This document shows positions 44,001 to 55,765 of a stretch of 64,000 bases of DNA, piece by piece (position 1 is the stretch's first letter; the number at the start of each line of letters is the position of its first letter). A program made the position numbers and the translations under genes. The stretch comes from Thinopyrum elongatum (lineage: Eukaryota > Streptophyta > Magnoliopsida > Poales > Poaceae), in the NCBI GenBank assembly GCA_011799875.1, contig JAAAXO010000131.1:62001-126000 (forward strand). The letters are read 5' to 3'. Below the pieces are notes generated by a model, which was given only the letters and a program-made list of their open reading frames with translations, was not told where the DNA came from and did not search any database.

Positions 44001-46045
44001 TGAGGAGTTTCCTTGGCCTCGCTGGTTTCTATAGGCGTTTTGTGAGAGATTTCAGTACCATTGCTGCACCTCTCAACGAGCTTACAAAGAAGGATGTGCC
44101 TTTTGTTTGGGGTACCGCACAGGAAGAAGCCTTCACGGTGTTGAAAGATAAGTTAACACATGCTCCATTACTCCAACTTCCTGATTTTAATAAGACTTTT
44201 GAGCTTGAATGTGATGCTAGTGGAATTGGATTAGGAGGTGTGTTATTACAAGATGGCAAACCTGTTGCATACTTTTCTGAAAAATTGAGTGGGCCTAGTC
44301 TGAACTATTCTACTTATGATAAAGAATTATATGCTCTTGTTCGGACCTTAGAAACATGGCAACATTATTTATGGCCCAAAGAATTTGTTATACATTCTGA
44401 TCATGAATCTTTGAAACACATTAAAAGTCAAGCAAAACTGAACCGTAGACATGCTAAATGGGTTGAATTTATTGAGACTTTCCCTTATGTCATTAAACAC
44501 AAGAAGGGTAAAGAAAATGTTATTGCTGATGCATTGTCTCGTCGTTATACTATGCTTTCACAACTTGACTTTAAAATATTTGGTTTGGAGACCATCAAAG
44601 ATCAATATGTGCATGATGCTGAATTTAAAGATGTATTGCAGAATTGTTAGGAAGGGAGAACATGGAACAAGTTCATCGTTAACGATGGATTTGTGTTTCG
44701 TGCTAACAAGCTATGCATTCCAGCTAGCTCCGTTCGTCTTTTGTTGTTGCAGGAGGCGCATGGAGGAGGATTAATGGGACACTTTGGCGTGAAGAAGACG
44801 GAGGATATACTTGCTACACATTTCTTTTGGCCAAAGATGAGACGGGATGTTGAGCGTTTTGTTGCTCGCTGCACTACATGTCAAAAAGCTAAGTCACGAC
44901 TCAATCCTCATGGTTTATATATGCCTTTGCCTGTACCTAGTGTTCCTTGGGAGGATATATCTATGGACTTTGTTTTAGGTTTACCTCGAACAAAGAAGGG
45001 GAGGGATAGCATATTTGTTGTCGTGGATAGGTTCTCGAAAATGGCACACTTTATACCATGTCATAAAAGCGATGATGCTGTTAATGTTGCTGATTTGTTC
45101 TTTCGTGAAATTATACGCTAGCATGGTCTGCCAAATACTATTGTTTCAGATCGTGATACCAAATTTCTTAGCCACTTTTGGAGATGTTTATGGGCTAAGT
45201 TGGGGACTAAACTGCTTTTTAGTACTACATGTCACCCCCAAACTGATGGACAAACTGAAGTAGTCAATAGAACATTGTCTACTATGCTTAGGGCTGTTTT
45301 GAAGAATAACAAGAAAATGTGGGAAGAATGCTTGCCTCATATTGAATTTGCTTATAATCGTTCATTGCATTCTACTACTAAGATGTGTCCTTTTGAAATT
45401 GTGTATGGTTTCCTTCCTCGTGCACCAATTGATTTGTTGCCTCTTCCATCTTCGGAGAAGGTTAATTTTGATGCTAAACAACGTGCTGAATTGATCTTAA
45501 AAATGCATGAGTTAACTAAGGAGAACATTGAGCGTATGAATGCTAAATATAAACTTGCTGGAGGTAAGGGTAGAAAACATGTTGTGTTTGCACCTGGAGA
45601 TCTTGTTTGGTTACATTTGCGTAAGGATAGATTTCCTGATTTGCGCAAATCAAAGCTAATGCCACGTGCTGATGGTCCTTTTAAGGTGTTAGAGAAAATA
45701 AATGATAATGCATATAAACTTGAGCTGCCTGCAGATTTTGGGGTTAGTCCCACTTTTAACATTGCAGATCTGAAGCCTTATTTGGGTGAGGAAGATGAGC
45801 TTCCGTCGAGGACGACTTCATTTCAAGAAGGGGAGGATGATGAGGACATCAATACCATTGTTACACCCACAACCCCTGCTTCTATACATACTGGACCAAT
45901 TACTAGAGCTCGCGCACGCCAATTAAAATATCAGGGCCTAGCTTGGACAAGAAAGAGGAACCTTGGAGCAAGTTCAAGCATGGAGATGATGGCATGCACA
46001 AGGGGAACAAGAACGGAGTTACAAGTGATGATTTCAGGACTTTGA
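41020..46045 (+). pseudogene. gag-pol: Near-complete gag-pol with one frameshift and two nonsense codons
   Basis: ATG at 41020 in ACCATGG. Gag to about residue 500 with CCHC knuckle CRRCKGRGHYAREC near residues 420-433; protease IIDGGS with the Asp near 527; RT with YFDD near 918 (frame restored); RNase H; full integrase with HHCC, D-D-E and GPF module. Breaks: one extra A in the run at 42835-42840, shifting the frame after the protease; TAG at 44648-44650 between RNase H and integrase; TAG at 45119-45121 in the integrase core (Leu codon). The LTR tail is also frameshifted by an 88-bp LTR deletion and ends at 46045. RT is the minor haplotype ([23 protein letters not shown]). Confidence 0.92.
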
Positions 46046-46671
46046 AGCCACCATAATGAGTGCAGGAAGCCTTGGACGAAATATACAAGATGTCACTTCA
46101 TAAATTTTGTCCAGAGGCTATTATAGGTGCTGCGTCACCTTATTATTGGGCCAGGCCCATGTAATTTCGAAATACTTGAGTATAGGCTGTTTTTAGAGTC
46201 CGTATGTGTGGGGAAACAAGAGATAGGGTTGGTTTCGGACCCCTCCTTCAAGGGCCACGAAATCCCCTCCTCTTCCTCCATATATACAGCCCTTAGGGCA
46301 CCGTTTAGACTTTGGGTTTTGTTTAGATTAAAAGTTCGCCATAGCTGCAACTTCGCGTACTTCGTTTGTGTTCAACGACCAGACCAAGACGTCACAGAAC
46401 CCCACCTTGATCAATAAAGCTTTCATCTTATATTCGCAATATCCGGATTGCAAATCTTAGTTTCTTGCTTGTTCTTCGTTTGCTTGCAGGAGATAGACCC
46501 TCGTGGTCAGGTTGATTGTGCTCCGGCGTGGTCAATAACCTCTCGGAGTTGGTTTAGCGATTTCTAAGGCGCGACGTCCTCGCACGTTCGTAGTCGGATC
46601 GTCAAAGTCTACTCCACCAAAAACGATAGCTATCATCTCATCGAAAGATCGGGACACCCTCGCCTCTATCA
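45838..46671 (+). repeat. LTR-A with 88-bp internal deletion (834 bp), 3' LTR
   Basis: Preceded by the purine tract. TATCAGG is joined directly to GCCTAGC, losing 88 bp at a GG microhomology and shifting the pol tail frame. It ends CTCTATCA and is followed by GCTAA of another LTR. Confidence 0.93.
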
Positions 46672-46780
46672 GCTAAGGCGCGACGTCCTCGCACGTTCGT
46701 AGTCGGATCGTCAAAGTCTACTCCACCAAAAACGATAGCTATCATCTCATCGAAAGATCGGGACACCCTCGCCTCTATCA
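46672..46780 (+). repeat. LTR-A 3' tail (109 bp)
   Basis: GCTAAGGCGC to CTCTATCA, the end of an LTR whose body is missing. The GCTAA border is the same as the left border at 21963-21967 (minus), where an LTR is inserted in an LTR. Confidence 0.9.
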
Positions 46781-47702
46781 ATCGCTTTTATGACATGGTA
46801 TAAAGTGTGCCATTTTCGAGAACCTATCCACGACAACAAATATGCTATCCCTCCCCTTCTTTGTTCGAGGTAAACCTAAAACAAAGTCCATAGATATATC
46901 CTCCCAAGGAACACTAGGTACAGGCAAAGGCATATATAAACCATGAGGATTGAGTCGTGACTTAGCTTTTTGACATGTAGTGCAGCGAGCAACAAAACGC
47001 TCAACATCCCGTCTCATCTTTGGCCAAAAGAAATGTGTAGCAAGTATATCCTCCGTCTTCTTCACGCCAAAGTGTCCCATTAATCCTCCTCCATGCGCCT
47101 CCTGCAACAACAAAAGACGAACGGAGCTAGCTGGAATGCATAGCTTGTTAGCACGAAACACAAATCCATCGTTAACGACGAACTTGTTCCATGTTCTCCC
47201 TTCCTTACAATTCTGCAATACATCTTTAAATTCAGCATCATGCACATATTGATCTTTGATGGTCTCCAAACCAAATATTTTAAAGTCAAGTTGTGAAAGC
47301 ATAGTATACCGACGAGACAATGCATCAGTAATAACATTTTCTTTACCCTTCTTGTGTTTAATGACATAAGGGAAAGTCTCAATAAATTCAACCCATTTAG
47401 CATGTCTACGATTCAGTTTTGCTTGACTTTTAATGTGTTTCAAAGATTCATGATCAGAATGTATAACAAATTCTTTGGGCCATAAATAATGTTGCCATGT
47501 TTCTAAGGTCCGAACAAGAGCATATAATTCTTTATCATAAGTAGAATAGTTCAGACTAGGCCCACTCAATTTTTCAGAAAAGTATGCAACAGGTTTACCA
47601 TCTTGTAATAAAACACCTCCTAATCCAGTTCCACTAGCATCACATTCAAGCTCAAAAGTCTTATTAAAATCAGGAAGTTGGAGTAAAGGAGCATGTGTCA
47701 AC
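46778..47702 (-). CDS. RNase H - integrase N-terminal half, open fragment
   Basis: Minus-strand frame of 308 codons from [12 protein letters not shown] through RNase H ([19 protein letters not shown]) and the integrase zinc-binding domain ([16 protein letters not shown]). It reaches the first catalytic Asp (SMDF) and stops at HFIPCHKSD with a TGA from the LTR end. Bounded by LTR termini on both sides. RT and most of the integrase core are missing. Gly-Thr-Gly for Gly-Ile-Gly in RNase H and Thr for Ala in VITDALSRR are private. Confidence 0.88.
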
Positions 47703-48624
47703 TGATAGAGGCGAGGGTGTCCCGATCTTTCGATGAGATGATAGCTATCCTTTTTGGTGGAGTAGACTTTGACGATCCGACTACGAACGTGCGAGGACGT
47801 CGCGCCTTAGCAATCGCTAAACCAACTCCTGGAGGTTATTGACCACGCCGGAGCACAATCAACCTGACCACGAGGGTCTATCTCCTGCAAGCAAACGAAG
47901 AACAAGCAAGAAACTAAGATTTGCAATCTGGATATTGCGAATATAAGATGAAAGCTTTATTGATCAAGGTGGGGTTCTGTGACGTCTTGGTCTGGTCGTT
48001 GAACACAGACGAAGTACGCGAAGTTGCAGCTATGGCGAACTTTTAATCTAAACAAAACCCAAAGTCTAAACGGTGCCCTAAGGGCTGTATATATGGAGGA
48101 AGAGGAGGGGATTTCGTGGCCCTTGAAGGAGGGGTCCGAAACCAACCCTATCTCTTGTTTCCCCACACATACGGAATCTAAAAACAGCCTATACTCAAGT
48201 ATTTCGAAATTACATGGGCCTGGCCCAATAATAAGGTGACGCAGCACCTATAATAGCCTCTGGACGAAATTTATGAAGTGACATCTTGTATATTTCGTCT
48301 AAGGCTTCCTGCACTCATTATGGTGGCTTCAAAGTCCTGAAATCATCACTTGTAACTCCGTTCTTGTTCCCCTTGTGCATGCCATCATCTCCATGCTTGA
48401 ACTTGCTCCAAGGTTCCTCTTTCTTGTCCAAGCTAGGCCCTTCATTTGTAAGCAAAACAAATGTATCCAATTTAGGCAGCATCATATTCTCATGAACTTT
48501 AGAATCATTACCAAGAAACGAAAGTACCTGATATTTTAATTGACGTGCGCGAGCTCTAGTAATTGGTCCAGTATGTATAGAAGCAGGGGCTGTGGGTGTA
48601 ACAATGGTATTGATGTCCTCATCA
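47703..48624 (-). repeat. LTR-A, full length (922 bp), minus strand
   Basis: End flank GTTGA (RNase H of the fragment at its left). Start abuts plus-strand gag at 48625 with ATCA shared by both sides. Private GAATCTAAAAAC for GACTC. Confidence 0.95.
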
Positions 48625-50366
48625 TGAGACGCAATACATGGCTCCTGAAGACGCTGACAGGTATGAATGTTTAGTTGCTCAACGTGTTTTGAGTGTGCAG
48701 GTCACACAAGCTGAGCAAAATCAGAGGCATAATTTGTTCCATAAAAGGGAGTTGTGAAGGAACGTTCTGTTCGCGTCATCATAGATGGAGGGAGCTGCAA
48801 CAACTTGGCTAGCATGGAGATGGTGGAGAAGCTATCTCTCACCACAAGACCACATCCACGTCCTTACTATATCCAATGGTTAACCAACAGCGGCAAGGTT
48901 AAGGTAACACGTACTGTTCGTGTGCATTTTAGTATCTCTACATATGCTGATTATGTTGATTGTGATGTGGTACCCATGCAAGCATGTTCATTATTACTTG
49001 GTAGACCATGGCAATTTGATAAAAATTCTGTACACCATGGTAGAAACAATTAGTATACTCTTGTTCATAAGGATAAACATATTACTTTGCTTCCTATGAC
49101 TCCTGATTCTATTTTGAAAGAAGATATTAATAGAGCTAGTAAAGCAAAACAGGAGAAAAATAAGAGTGAAAATCAGATTGTGGCAAAAGAATTTGAGCAA
49201 CAAATGAAGCCTAATAATAAACCATCTAGTGTTGCTTCTGAAATTAAATTGAAAAGTGCATGCTTACTTGCCACCAAATCTGATATTGATGATCTAGATT
49301 TCAGCAATTCTGTTTGCTATGCTTTTGTGTGCAAAGAGGCGTTATTTTCATTCGAGGACGTGCCTTCCTCTTTGCCTCCTGCGGTCACTAACATTTTGCA
49401 GGAGTTCGCTGACGTCTTTCCACAAGACGTGCCACCGGGATTACCACCTATTCGCGGGATTGAGCATCAGATTGACTTAATTCCCGGTGCTTCATTGCCA
49501 AACCGTGCGCCATACCGTACCAATCCAGAGGAGACGAAGGAGATTATGCGTCAAGTACAGGAGTTGCTCGACAAAGGTTATATACGCGAATCCCTTAGTC
49601 CTTGTGCTGTTCCTATTATTCTAGTGCCAAAAAAGGATGGTACATTGCGTATGTGTGTTGATTGTAGAGGCATTAATAATATTACTATTCGTTATCGTCA
49701 TCCTATTCCTAGACTAGATGATATGCTTGATGAATTGAGTGGCTCTACAATATTCTCCAAAGTTGATTTGCGTAGTGGATACCATCAAATTCGTATGAAA
49801 TTGGGGGATGAATGGAAAACAGCATTTAAAACAAAGTTTGGATTATATGAGTGGTTAGTCATGCCTTTTGGGTTAACTAATGCACCTAGTACTTTCATGA
49901 GATTAATGAACGAAGTTTTACGTGCTTTCATTGGACGATTTGTGGTAGTCTATTTTGATGATATACTGATTTATAGCAGATCTTTGGAGGAACATTTGGA
50001 ACATTTACGTGCTGTTTTTATTGCTTTACGTGATGCACGTTTGTTTGGTAACCTTGGGAAGTGCACCTTTTGCACCGACCGAGTATCTTTTCTTGGCTAT
50101 GTTGTTACTCCACAGGGAATTGAAGTTGATAAAGCCAAGATTGAAGCTATTGAGAGTTGACCACAGCCCAAAACAGTCACTCAAGTGAGGAGTTTTCTTG
50201 GACTCGCTGGTTTCTATAGGCGTTTTGTGAGAGATTTCAGCACCATTGCTGCACCTCTCAATGAGCTTACAAAGAAGGATGTGCCTTTTGTTTGGGGTAC
50301 CTCACAGGAAGAAGCCTTCACGGTATTGAAAGATAAGTTGACACATGCTCCTTTACTCCAACTTCC
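48625..50366 (+). pseudogene. gag 3' end - protease - RT - start of RNase H, three breaks
   Basis: Starts at TGAGACGCAATAC (late gag), with protease IIDGGSCNN and RT through YFDDILIYS to [10 protein letters not shown]. Breaks: one base lost near 48742-48746 (CATAAAAGGG), TAG at 49051-49053 in NNQYTL, TGA at 50158-50160 for the Trp of ESWPQP. It ends in RNase H where a second copy of late gag begins. Private LTNSGK for FNNSGK. Major RT haplotype. Confidence 0.9.
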
Positions 50367-52066
50367 AACGTGTTTTGAGTGTGCAGGTCACACAAGCTGA
50401 GCAAAATCAGAGGCATAATTTGTTCCATACAAAGGGAGTTGTGAAGGAACGTTCTGTTCGCGTCATCATAGATGGAGGGAGCTGCAATAACTTGGCTAGC
50501 ATGGAGATGGTGGAGAAGCTATCTCTCACCACAAGACCACATCCACATCCTTACTATATCCAATGGTTCAACAACAGCGGCAAGGTTAAGGTAACACGTA
50601 CTGTTCGTGTGCATTTTAGTATCTCTACATATGCTGATTATGTTGATTGTGATGTGGTACCCATGCAAGCATGTTCATTATTACTTGGTAGACCATGGCA
50701 ATTTGATAAAAATTCTGTACACCATGGTAGAAACAATCAGTATACTCTTGTTCATAAGGATAAACATATTACTTTGCTTCCTATGACTCCTGATTCTATT
50801 TTGAAAGATGATATAAATAGAGCTAGTAAAGCAAAACAGGAGAAAAATAAGAGTGAAAATCAGATTGTGGCAAAAGAATTTGAGCAACAAATGAAGCCTA
50901 ATAATAAACCATCTAGTGTTGCTTCTGAAATTAAATTGAAAAGTGCATGCTTACTTGCCACCAAATCTGATATTGATGATCTAGATTTCAGCAATTCTGT
51001 TTGCTATGCTTTTGTGTGCAAAGAGGCGTTATTTTCATTCGAGGACGTGCCTTCCTCTTTGCCTCCTGCGGTCACTAACATTTTGCAGGAGTTCGCTGAC
51101 GTCTTTCCACAAGACGTGCCACCGGGATTACCACCTATTCGCGGGATTGAGCATCAGATTGACTTAATTCCCGGTGCTTCGTTGCCAAACCGTGCACCAT
51201 ACCGTACCAATCCAGAGGAGACGAAGGAGATTATGCGTCAAGTACAGGAGTTGCTCGACAAAGGTTATATACGCGAATCCCTTAGTCCTTGTGCTGTTCC
51301 TATTATTCTAGTGCCGAAAAAGGATGGTACATCGCGTATGTGTGTTGATTGTAGAGGCATTAATAATATTACTATTCGTTATCGTCATCCTATTCCTAGA
51401 CTAGATGATATGCTTGATGAATGGAGTGGCTCTACAATATTCTCCAAAGTTGATTTGCGTAGTGGATACCATCAAATTCGTATGAAATTGGGGGATGAAT
51501 GGAAAACAGCATTTAAAACAAAGTTTGGATTATATGAGTGGTTAGTCATGCCTTTTGGGTTAACTAATGCACCTAGTACTTTCATGAGATTAATGAACGA
51601 AGTTTTACGTGCTTTCATTGGACGATTTGTGGTAGTCTATTTTGATGATATACTGATTTATAGCAGATCTTTGGAGGAACATTTGGAACATTTACGTGCT
51701 GTTTTTATTGCTTTACGTGATGCACGTTTGTTTGGTAACCTTGGGAAGTGCACCTTTTGCACCGACCGAGTATCTTTTCTTGGCTATGTTGTTACTCCAC
51801 AGGGAATTGAAGTTGATAAAGCCAAGATTGAAGCTATTGAGAGTTGGCCACAGCCCAAAACGGTCACTCAAGTGAGGAGTTTTCTTGGACTCGCTGGTTT
51901 CTATAGGCGTTTTGTGAGAGATTTCATGATAGAGGCGAGGGTGTCCCGATCTTTCGATGAGATGATAGCTATCGTTTTTGGTGGAGTAGACTTTGACGAT
52001 CCGACTACGAACGTGCGAGGACGTCGCGCCTTAGCAATCGCTAAACCAACTCCGAGAGGTTATTGA
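50367..52066 (+). CDS. gag 3' end - protease - RT, open frame with antisense-LTR tail
   Basis: Begins at [10 protein letters not shown] (late gag), directly after an unrelated RNase H end, and runs without a break through protease (IIDGGSCNN), the PR-RT linker and the RT palm ([23 protein letters not shown]) to FYRRFVRDF at 51926. It then continues 46 codons into an antisense LTR end and stops at 52064-52066. RNase H and integrase are missing. Trp replaces Leu in [10 protein letters not shown], shared only with the minus-strand copy at 57862. No start codon of its own. Confidence 0.88.
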
Positions 52067-52848
52067 CCACGCCGGAGCACAATCAACCTGACCACGAGGG
52101 TCTATCTCCTGCAAGCAAACGAAGAACAAGCAAGAAACTAAGATTTACAATCTGGATATTGCGAATATAAGATGAAAGCTTTATTGATCAAGGTGGGGTT
52201 CTGTGACGTCTTGGTCTGGTCGTTGAACACAAACGAAGTACGCGAAGTTGCAACTATGGCGAACTTTTAATCTAAACAAAACCCAAAGTCTAAACGGTGC
52301 CCTAAGGGCTGTATATATGGAGGAAGAGGAGGGGATTTCGTGGCCCTTGAAGGAGGGGTCCGAAACCAACCCTATCTCTTGTTTCCCCACACATACGGAC
52401 TCTAAAAACAGCCTATACTCAAGTATTTCGAAATTACATGGGCCTGGCCCAATAAAAAGGTGACGCAGCACCTATAATAGCCTCTGGACGAAATTTATGA
52501 AGTGACATCTTGTATATTTCGTCCAAGGCTTCCTGCACTCATTATGGTGGCTTCAAAGTCCTGAAATCATCACTTGTAACTCCGTTCTTGTTCCCCTTGT
52601 GCATGCCATCATCTCCATGCTTGAACTTGCTCCAAGGTTCCTCTTTCTTGTCCAAGCTAGGCCCTTCATTTGTAAGCAAAACAAATGTATCCAATTTAGG
52701 CAGCATCATATTCTCATGAACTTTAGAATCATTACCAAGAAACGAAAGTACCTGATATTTTAATTGGCGTGCGCGAGCTCTAGTAATCGGTCCAGTATGT
52801 ATAGAAGCAGGGGCTGTGGGTGTAACAATGGTATTGATGTCCTCATCA
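51927..52848 (-). repeat. LTR-A, full length (922 bp), minus strand
   Basis: End flank is plus-strand RT (TTTCA on the plus strand). Start flank is the A tract of a minus-strand leader (AAAGA). Private AATAAAAAGGTG and TTACAATCTGG. Confidence 0.95.
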
Positions 52849-53540
52849 TCTTTTTTTCTTTTCTTTTTTTGCACTTTTTTTTTTGCTCCGCAACAATTTT
52901 TTTTCGAAAAAGTCTACAAATGGTCTAAAAACTGCCTAGCCAGAATTTTCCAGACTTAGTTTTTTTTTTTTTTGAAACTGGAACTATTTTTCTTCTACGG
53001 GTAGCACGAAAATTGGGGAATCCGACTTGTTCACGACTCGCAGTATCGCGTGATCTGGAACTCTAAAATAAAGGAATAAATACTGGACTCGGACTAGGAC
53101 TGGTGGCAGAGATGAATATGGTGGAACTCGGACTGGTGATGGTATATGACGGTAGTATATGTGGACTCGGATTGGTGGTGGTATATGGACTCGGATCGGT
53201 GGTGGTATATGGACTCAGAGAAATAGCAGATAAGCTGTGGTGGTATATGGTAGGGGCGATGATGATGGTGCGGTGGCGGCGTGACAACTTGTGAACAGAA
53301 CTCGAAACTCTAAAGAACTAGACGCTAAGACCAGCAACTTGACACGACGATGCAACCGCAAATTCAACAAAGCAAAAACCCTAAAAAGATTATGCAAAGG
53401 CTCAGATTGGTTCGGATATGATGAACTAACCCTAAATTTTTTTTTGGCTTTTTCCTGGACTGTAGGTATGAAGAACAGACTCGATCTAAACTACGAAAAA
53501 CTGTAAATCTCACCGAGCAACCTAGGAATCTGATACCACT
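52849..53540 (-). other. 5' leader, PBS side only (692 bp), minus strand
   Basis: PBS at 53529-53538. Two minisatellite copies. It stops in the A tract where the LTR at 51927-52848 begins, giving LTR - leader - LTR as at 1329-3472. No gag follows. Confidence 0.85.
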
Positions 53541-54310
53541 TGATAGAGGCGAGGGTGTCCCGATCTTTCGATGAGATGATAGCTATCGTTTTTGGTGGAG
53601 TAGACTTTGACGATCCGACTACGAACGTGCGAGGACGTCGCGCCTTAGCAATCGCTAAACCAACTCCGAGAGGTTATTGACCACGCCGGAGCACAATCAA
53701 CCTGACCACGAGGGTCTATCTCCTGCAAGCAAACGAAGAACAAGCAAGAAACTAAGATTTGCAATCTGGGTATTGCGAATATAAGATGAAAGCTTTATTG
53801 ATCAAGGTGGGGTTCTGTGACGTCTTGGTCTGGTCGTTGAACACAAACGAAGTACGCGAAGTTGCAGCTATGGCGAACTTTTAATCTAAACAAAACCCAA
53901 AGTCTAAACGGTGCCCTAAGGGCTGTATATATGGAGGAAGAGGAGGGGATTTCGTGGCCCTTGAAGGAGGGGTCCGAAACCAACCCTATCTCTTGTTTCC
54001 CCACACATACGGACTCTAAAAACAGCCTATACTCAAGTATTTCGAAATTACATGGGCCTGGCCCAATAATAAGGTGACGCAACACCTATAATAGCCTCTG
54101 GACGAAATTTATGAAGTGACATCTTGTATATTTCGTCCAAGGCTTCCTGCACTCATTATGGTGGCTTCAAAGTCCTGAAATCATCACTTGTAACTCCGTT
54201 CTTGTTCCCCTTGTGCATGCCATCATCTCCATGCTTGAACTTGCTCCAAGGTTCCTCTTTCTTGTCCAAGCTAGGCCCTTCATTTGTAAGCAAAACAAAT
54301 GTATCCAATT
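53541..54310 (-). repeat. LTR-A, 3' 770 bp, minus strand
   Basis: Ends properly next to a PBS, but its first 150 bp are lost at about 54309-54311, where plus-strand integrase begins in a T run shared by both. A non-terminal breakpoint. Confidence 0.92.
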
Positions 54311-55765
54311 TTTGTGTTTCGTGCTAACAAGCTATGCATTCCAGCTAGCTCCGTTCGTCTTTTGTTGTTGCAGGAGGCGCATGGAGGAGGATTAATGGGA
54401 CACTTTGGCGTGAAGAAGACGGAGGATATACTTGCTACACATTTCTTTTGGCCAAAGATGAGACGGGATGTTGAGCGTTTTGTTGCTCGCTGCACTACAT
54501 GTCAAAAAGCTAAGTCACGACTCAATCCTCATGGTTTATATATGCCTTTGCCTGTACCTAGTGTTCCTTGGGAGGATATATCTATGGACTTTGTTTTAGG
54601 TTTACCTCGAACAAAGAAGGGGAGGGATAGCATATTTGTTGTCGTGGATAGGTTCTCGAAAATGGCACACTTTATACCATGTCATAAAAGCGATGATGCT
54701 GTTAATGTTGCTGATTTGTTCTTTCGTGAAATTATACGCTTGCATGGTGTGCCAAATACTATTGTTTCAGATCGTGATACTAAATTTCTTAGCCACTTTT
54801 GGAGATGTTTATGGGCTAAGTTGGGGACTAAACTGCTTTTTAGTACTACATGTCACCCCCAAACTGACAGACAAACTGAAGTAGTCAATAGAACATTGTC
54901 TACTATGCTTAGGGCTGTTTTGAAGAATAACAAGAAAATGTGGGAAGAATGCTTGGCTCATATTGAATTTGCTTATAATCGTTCATTGCATTCTACTACT
55001 AAGATGTGTCCTTTTGAAATTGTGTATGGTTTCCTTCCTCGTGCACCAATTGATTTGTTGCCTCTTCCATCTTCGGAGAAGGTTAATTTTGATGCTAAAC
55101 AACGTGCTGAATTGATCTTAAAAATGCATGAGTTAACTAAGGAGAACATTGAGCGTATGAATGCTAAATATAAACTTGCTGGAGATAAGGGTAGAAAATA
55201 TGTTGTGTTTGCACCTGGAGATCTTGTTTGGTTACATTTGCGTAAGGATAGATTTCCTGATTTGCGCAAATCAAAGCTAATGCCATGTGCTGATGGTCCT
55301 TTTAAGGTGTTAGAGAAAATAAATGATAATGCATATAAACTTGAGCTGCCTGCAGATTTTGGGGTTAGTCCCACTTTTAACATTGTAGATCTGAAGCCTT
55401 ATTTGGGTGAGGAAGATGAGCTTCCGTCGAGGATGACTTCATTTCAAGAAGGGGAGGATGATGAGGACATCAATACCATTGTTACACCCACAGCCCCTGC
55501 TTCTATACATACTGGACCAATTACTAGAGCTCGCGCACGCCAATTAAAATATCAGGTACTTTCGTTTCTTGGTAATGATTCTAAAGTTCATGAGAATATG
55601 ATGCTGCCTAAATTGGATACATTTGTTTTGCTTACAAATGAAGGGCCTAGCTTGGACAAGAAAGAGGAACCTTGGAGCAAGTTCAAGCATGGAGATGATG
55701 GCATGCGCAAGGGGAACAAGAACGGAGTTACAAGTGATGATTTCAGGACTTTGAAGCCACCATAA
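54311..55765 (+). CDS. Integrase of pol, nearly complete, open to the natural stop in the LTR
   Basis: Frame open from 54299 (four codons from the inverted LTR) into [13 protein letters not shown]. Contains the zinc-binding domain ([16 protein letters not shown]), core D-D-E ([12 protein letters not shown], Glu in TDRQTEVVNR), linker, GPF module, purine tract and the entire LTR tail to LKPP, 488 codons. Arg replaces the conserved Gly two residues before the catalytic-Glu motif (TDRQTE for TDGQTE), Cys for Arg in MPCADGPF, and Val for Ala in NIVDLKP, so activity is doubtful. The upstream pol domains are missing. Confidence 0.88.
   Translation, partial: FVFRANKLCIPASSVRLLLLQEAHGGGLMGHFGVKKTEDILATHFFWPKMRRDVERFVARCTTCQKAKSRLNPHGLYMPLPVPSVPWEDISMDFVLGLPRTKKGRDSIFVVVDRFSKMAHFIPCHKSDDAVNVADLFFREIIRLHGVPNTIVSDRDTKFLSHFWRCLWAKLGTKLLFSTTCHPQTDRQTEVVNRTLSTMLRAVLKNNKKMWEECLAHIEFAYNRSLHSTTKMCPFEIVYGFLPRAPIDLLPLPSSEKVNFDAKQRAELILKMHELTKENIERMNAKYKLAGDKGRKYVVFAPGDLVWLHLRKDRFPDLRKSKLMPCADGPFKVLEKINDNAYKLELPADFGVSPTFNIVDLKPYLGEEDELPSRMTSFQEGEDDEDINTIVTPTAPASIHTGPITRARARQLKYQVLSFLGNDSKVHENMMLPKLDTFVLLTNEGPSLDKKEEPWSKFKHGDDGMRKGNKNGVTSDDFRTLKPP

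Larger units (their letters stand above)
38912..46671 (+). mobile_element. Near-complete CRM-clade element with 5' LTR-B and 3' LTR-A
   Basis: LTR-B, leader, gag-pol, purine tract and LTR-A in normal order. The two LTRs of one insertion are made from one template and should match, so this is a recombinant of two elements. The outer flanks (CCCCC and GCTAA) also disagree. Confidence 0.9.
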
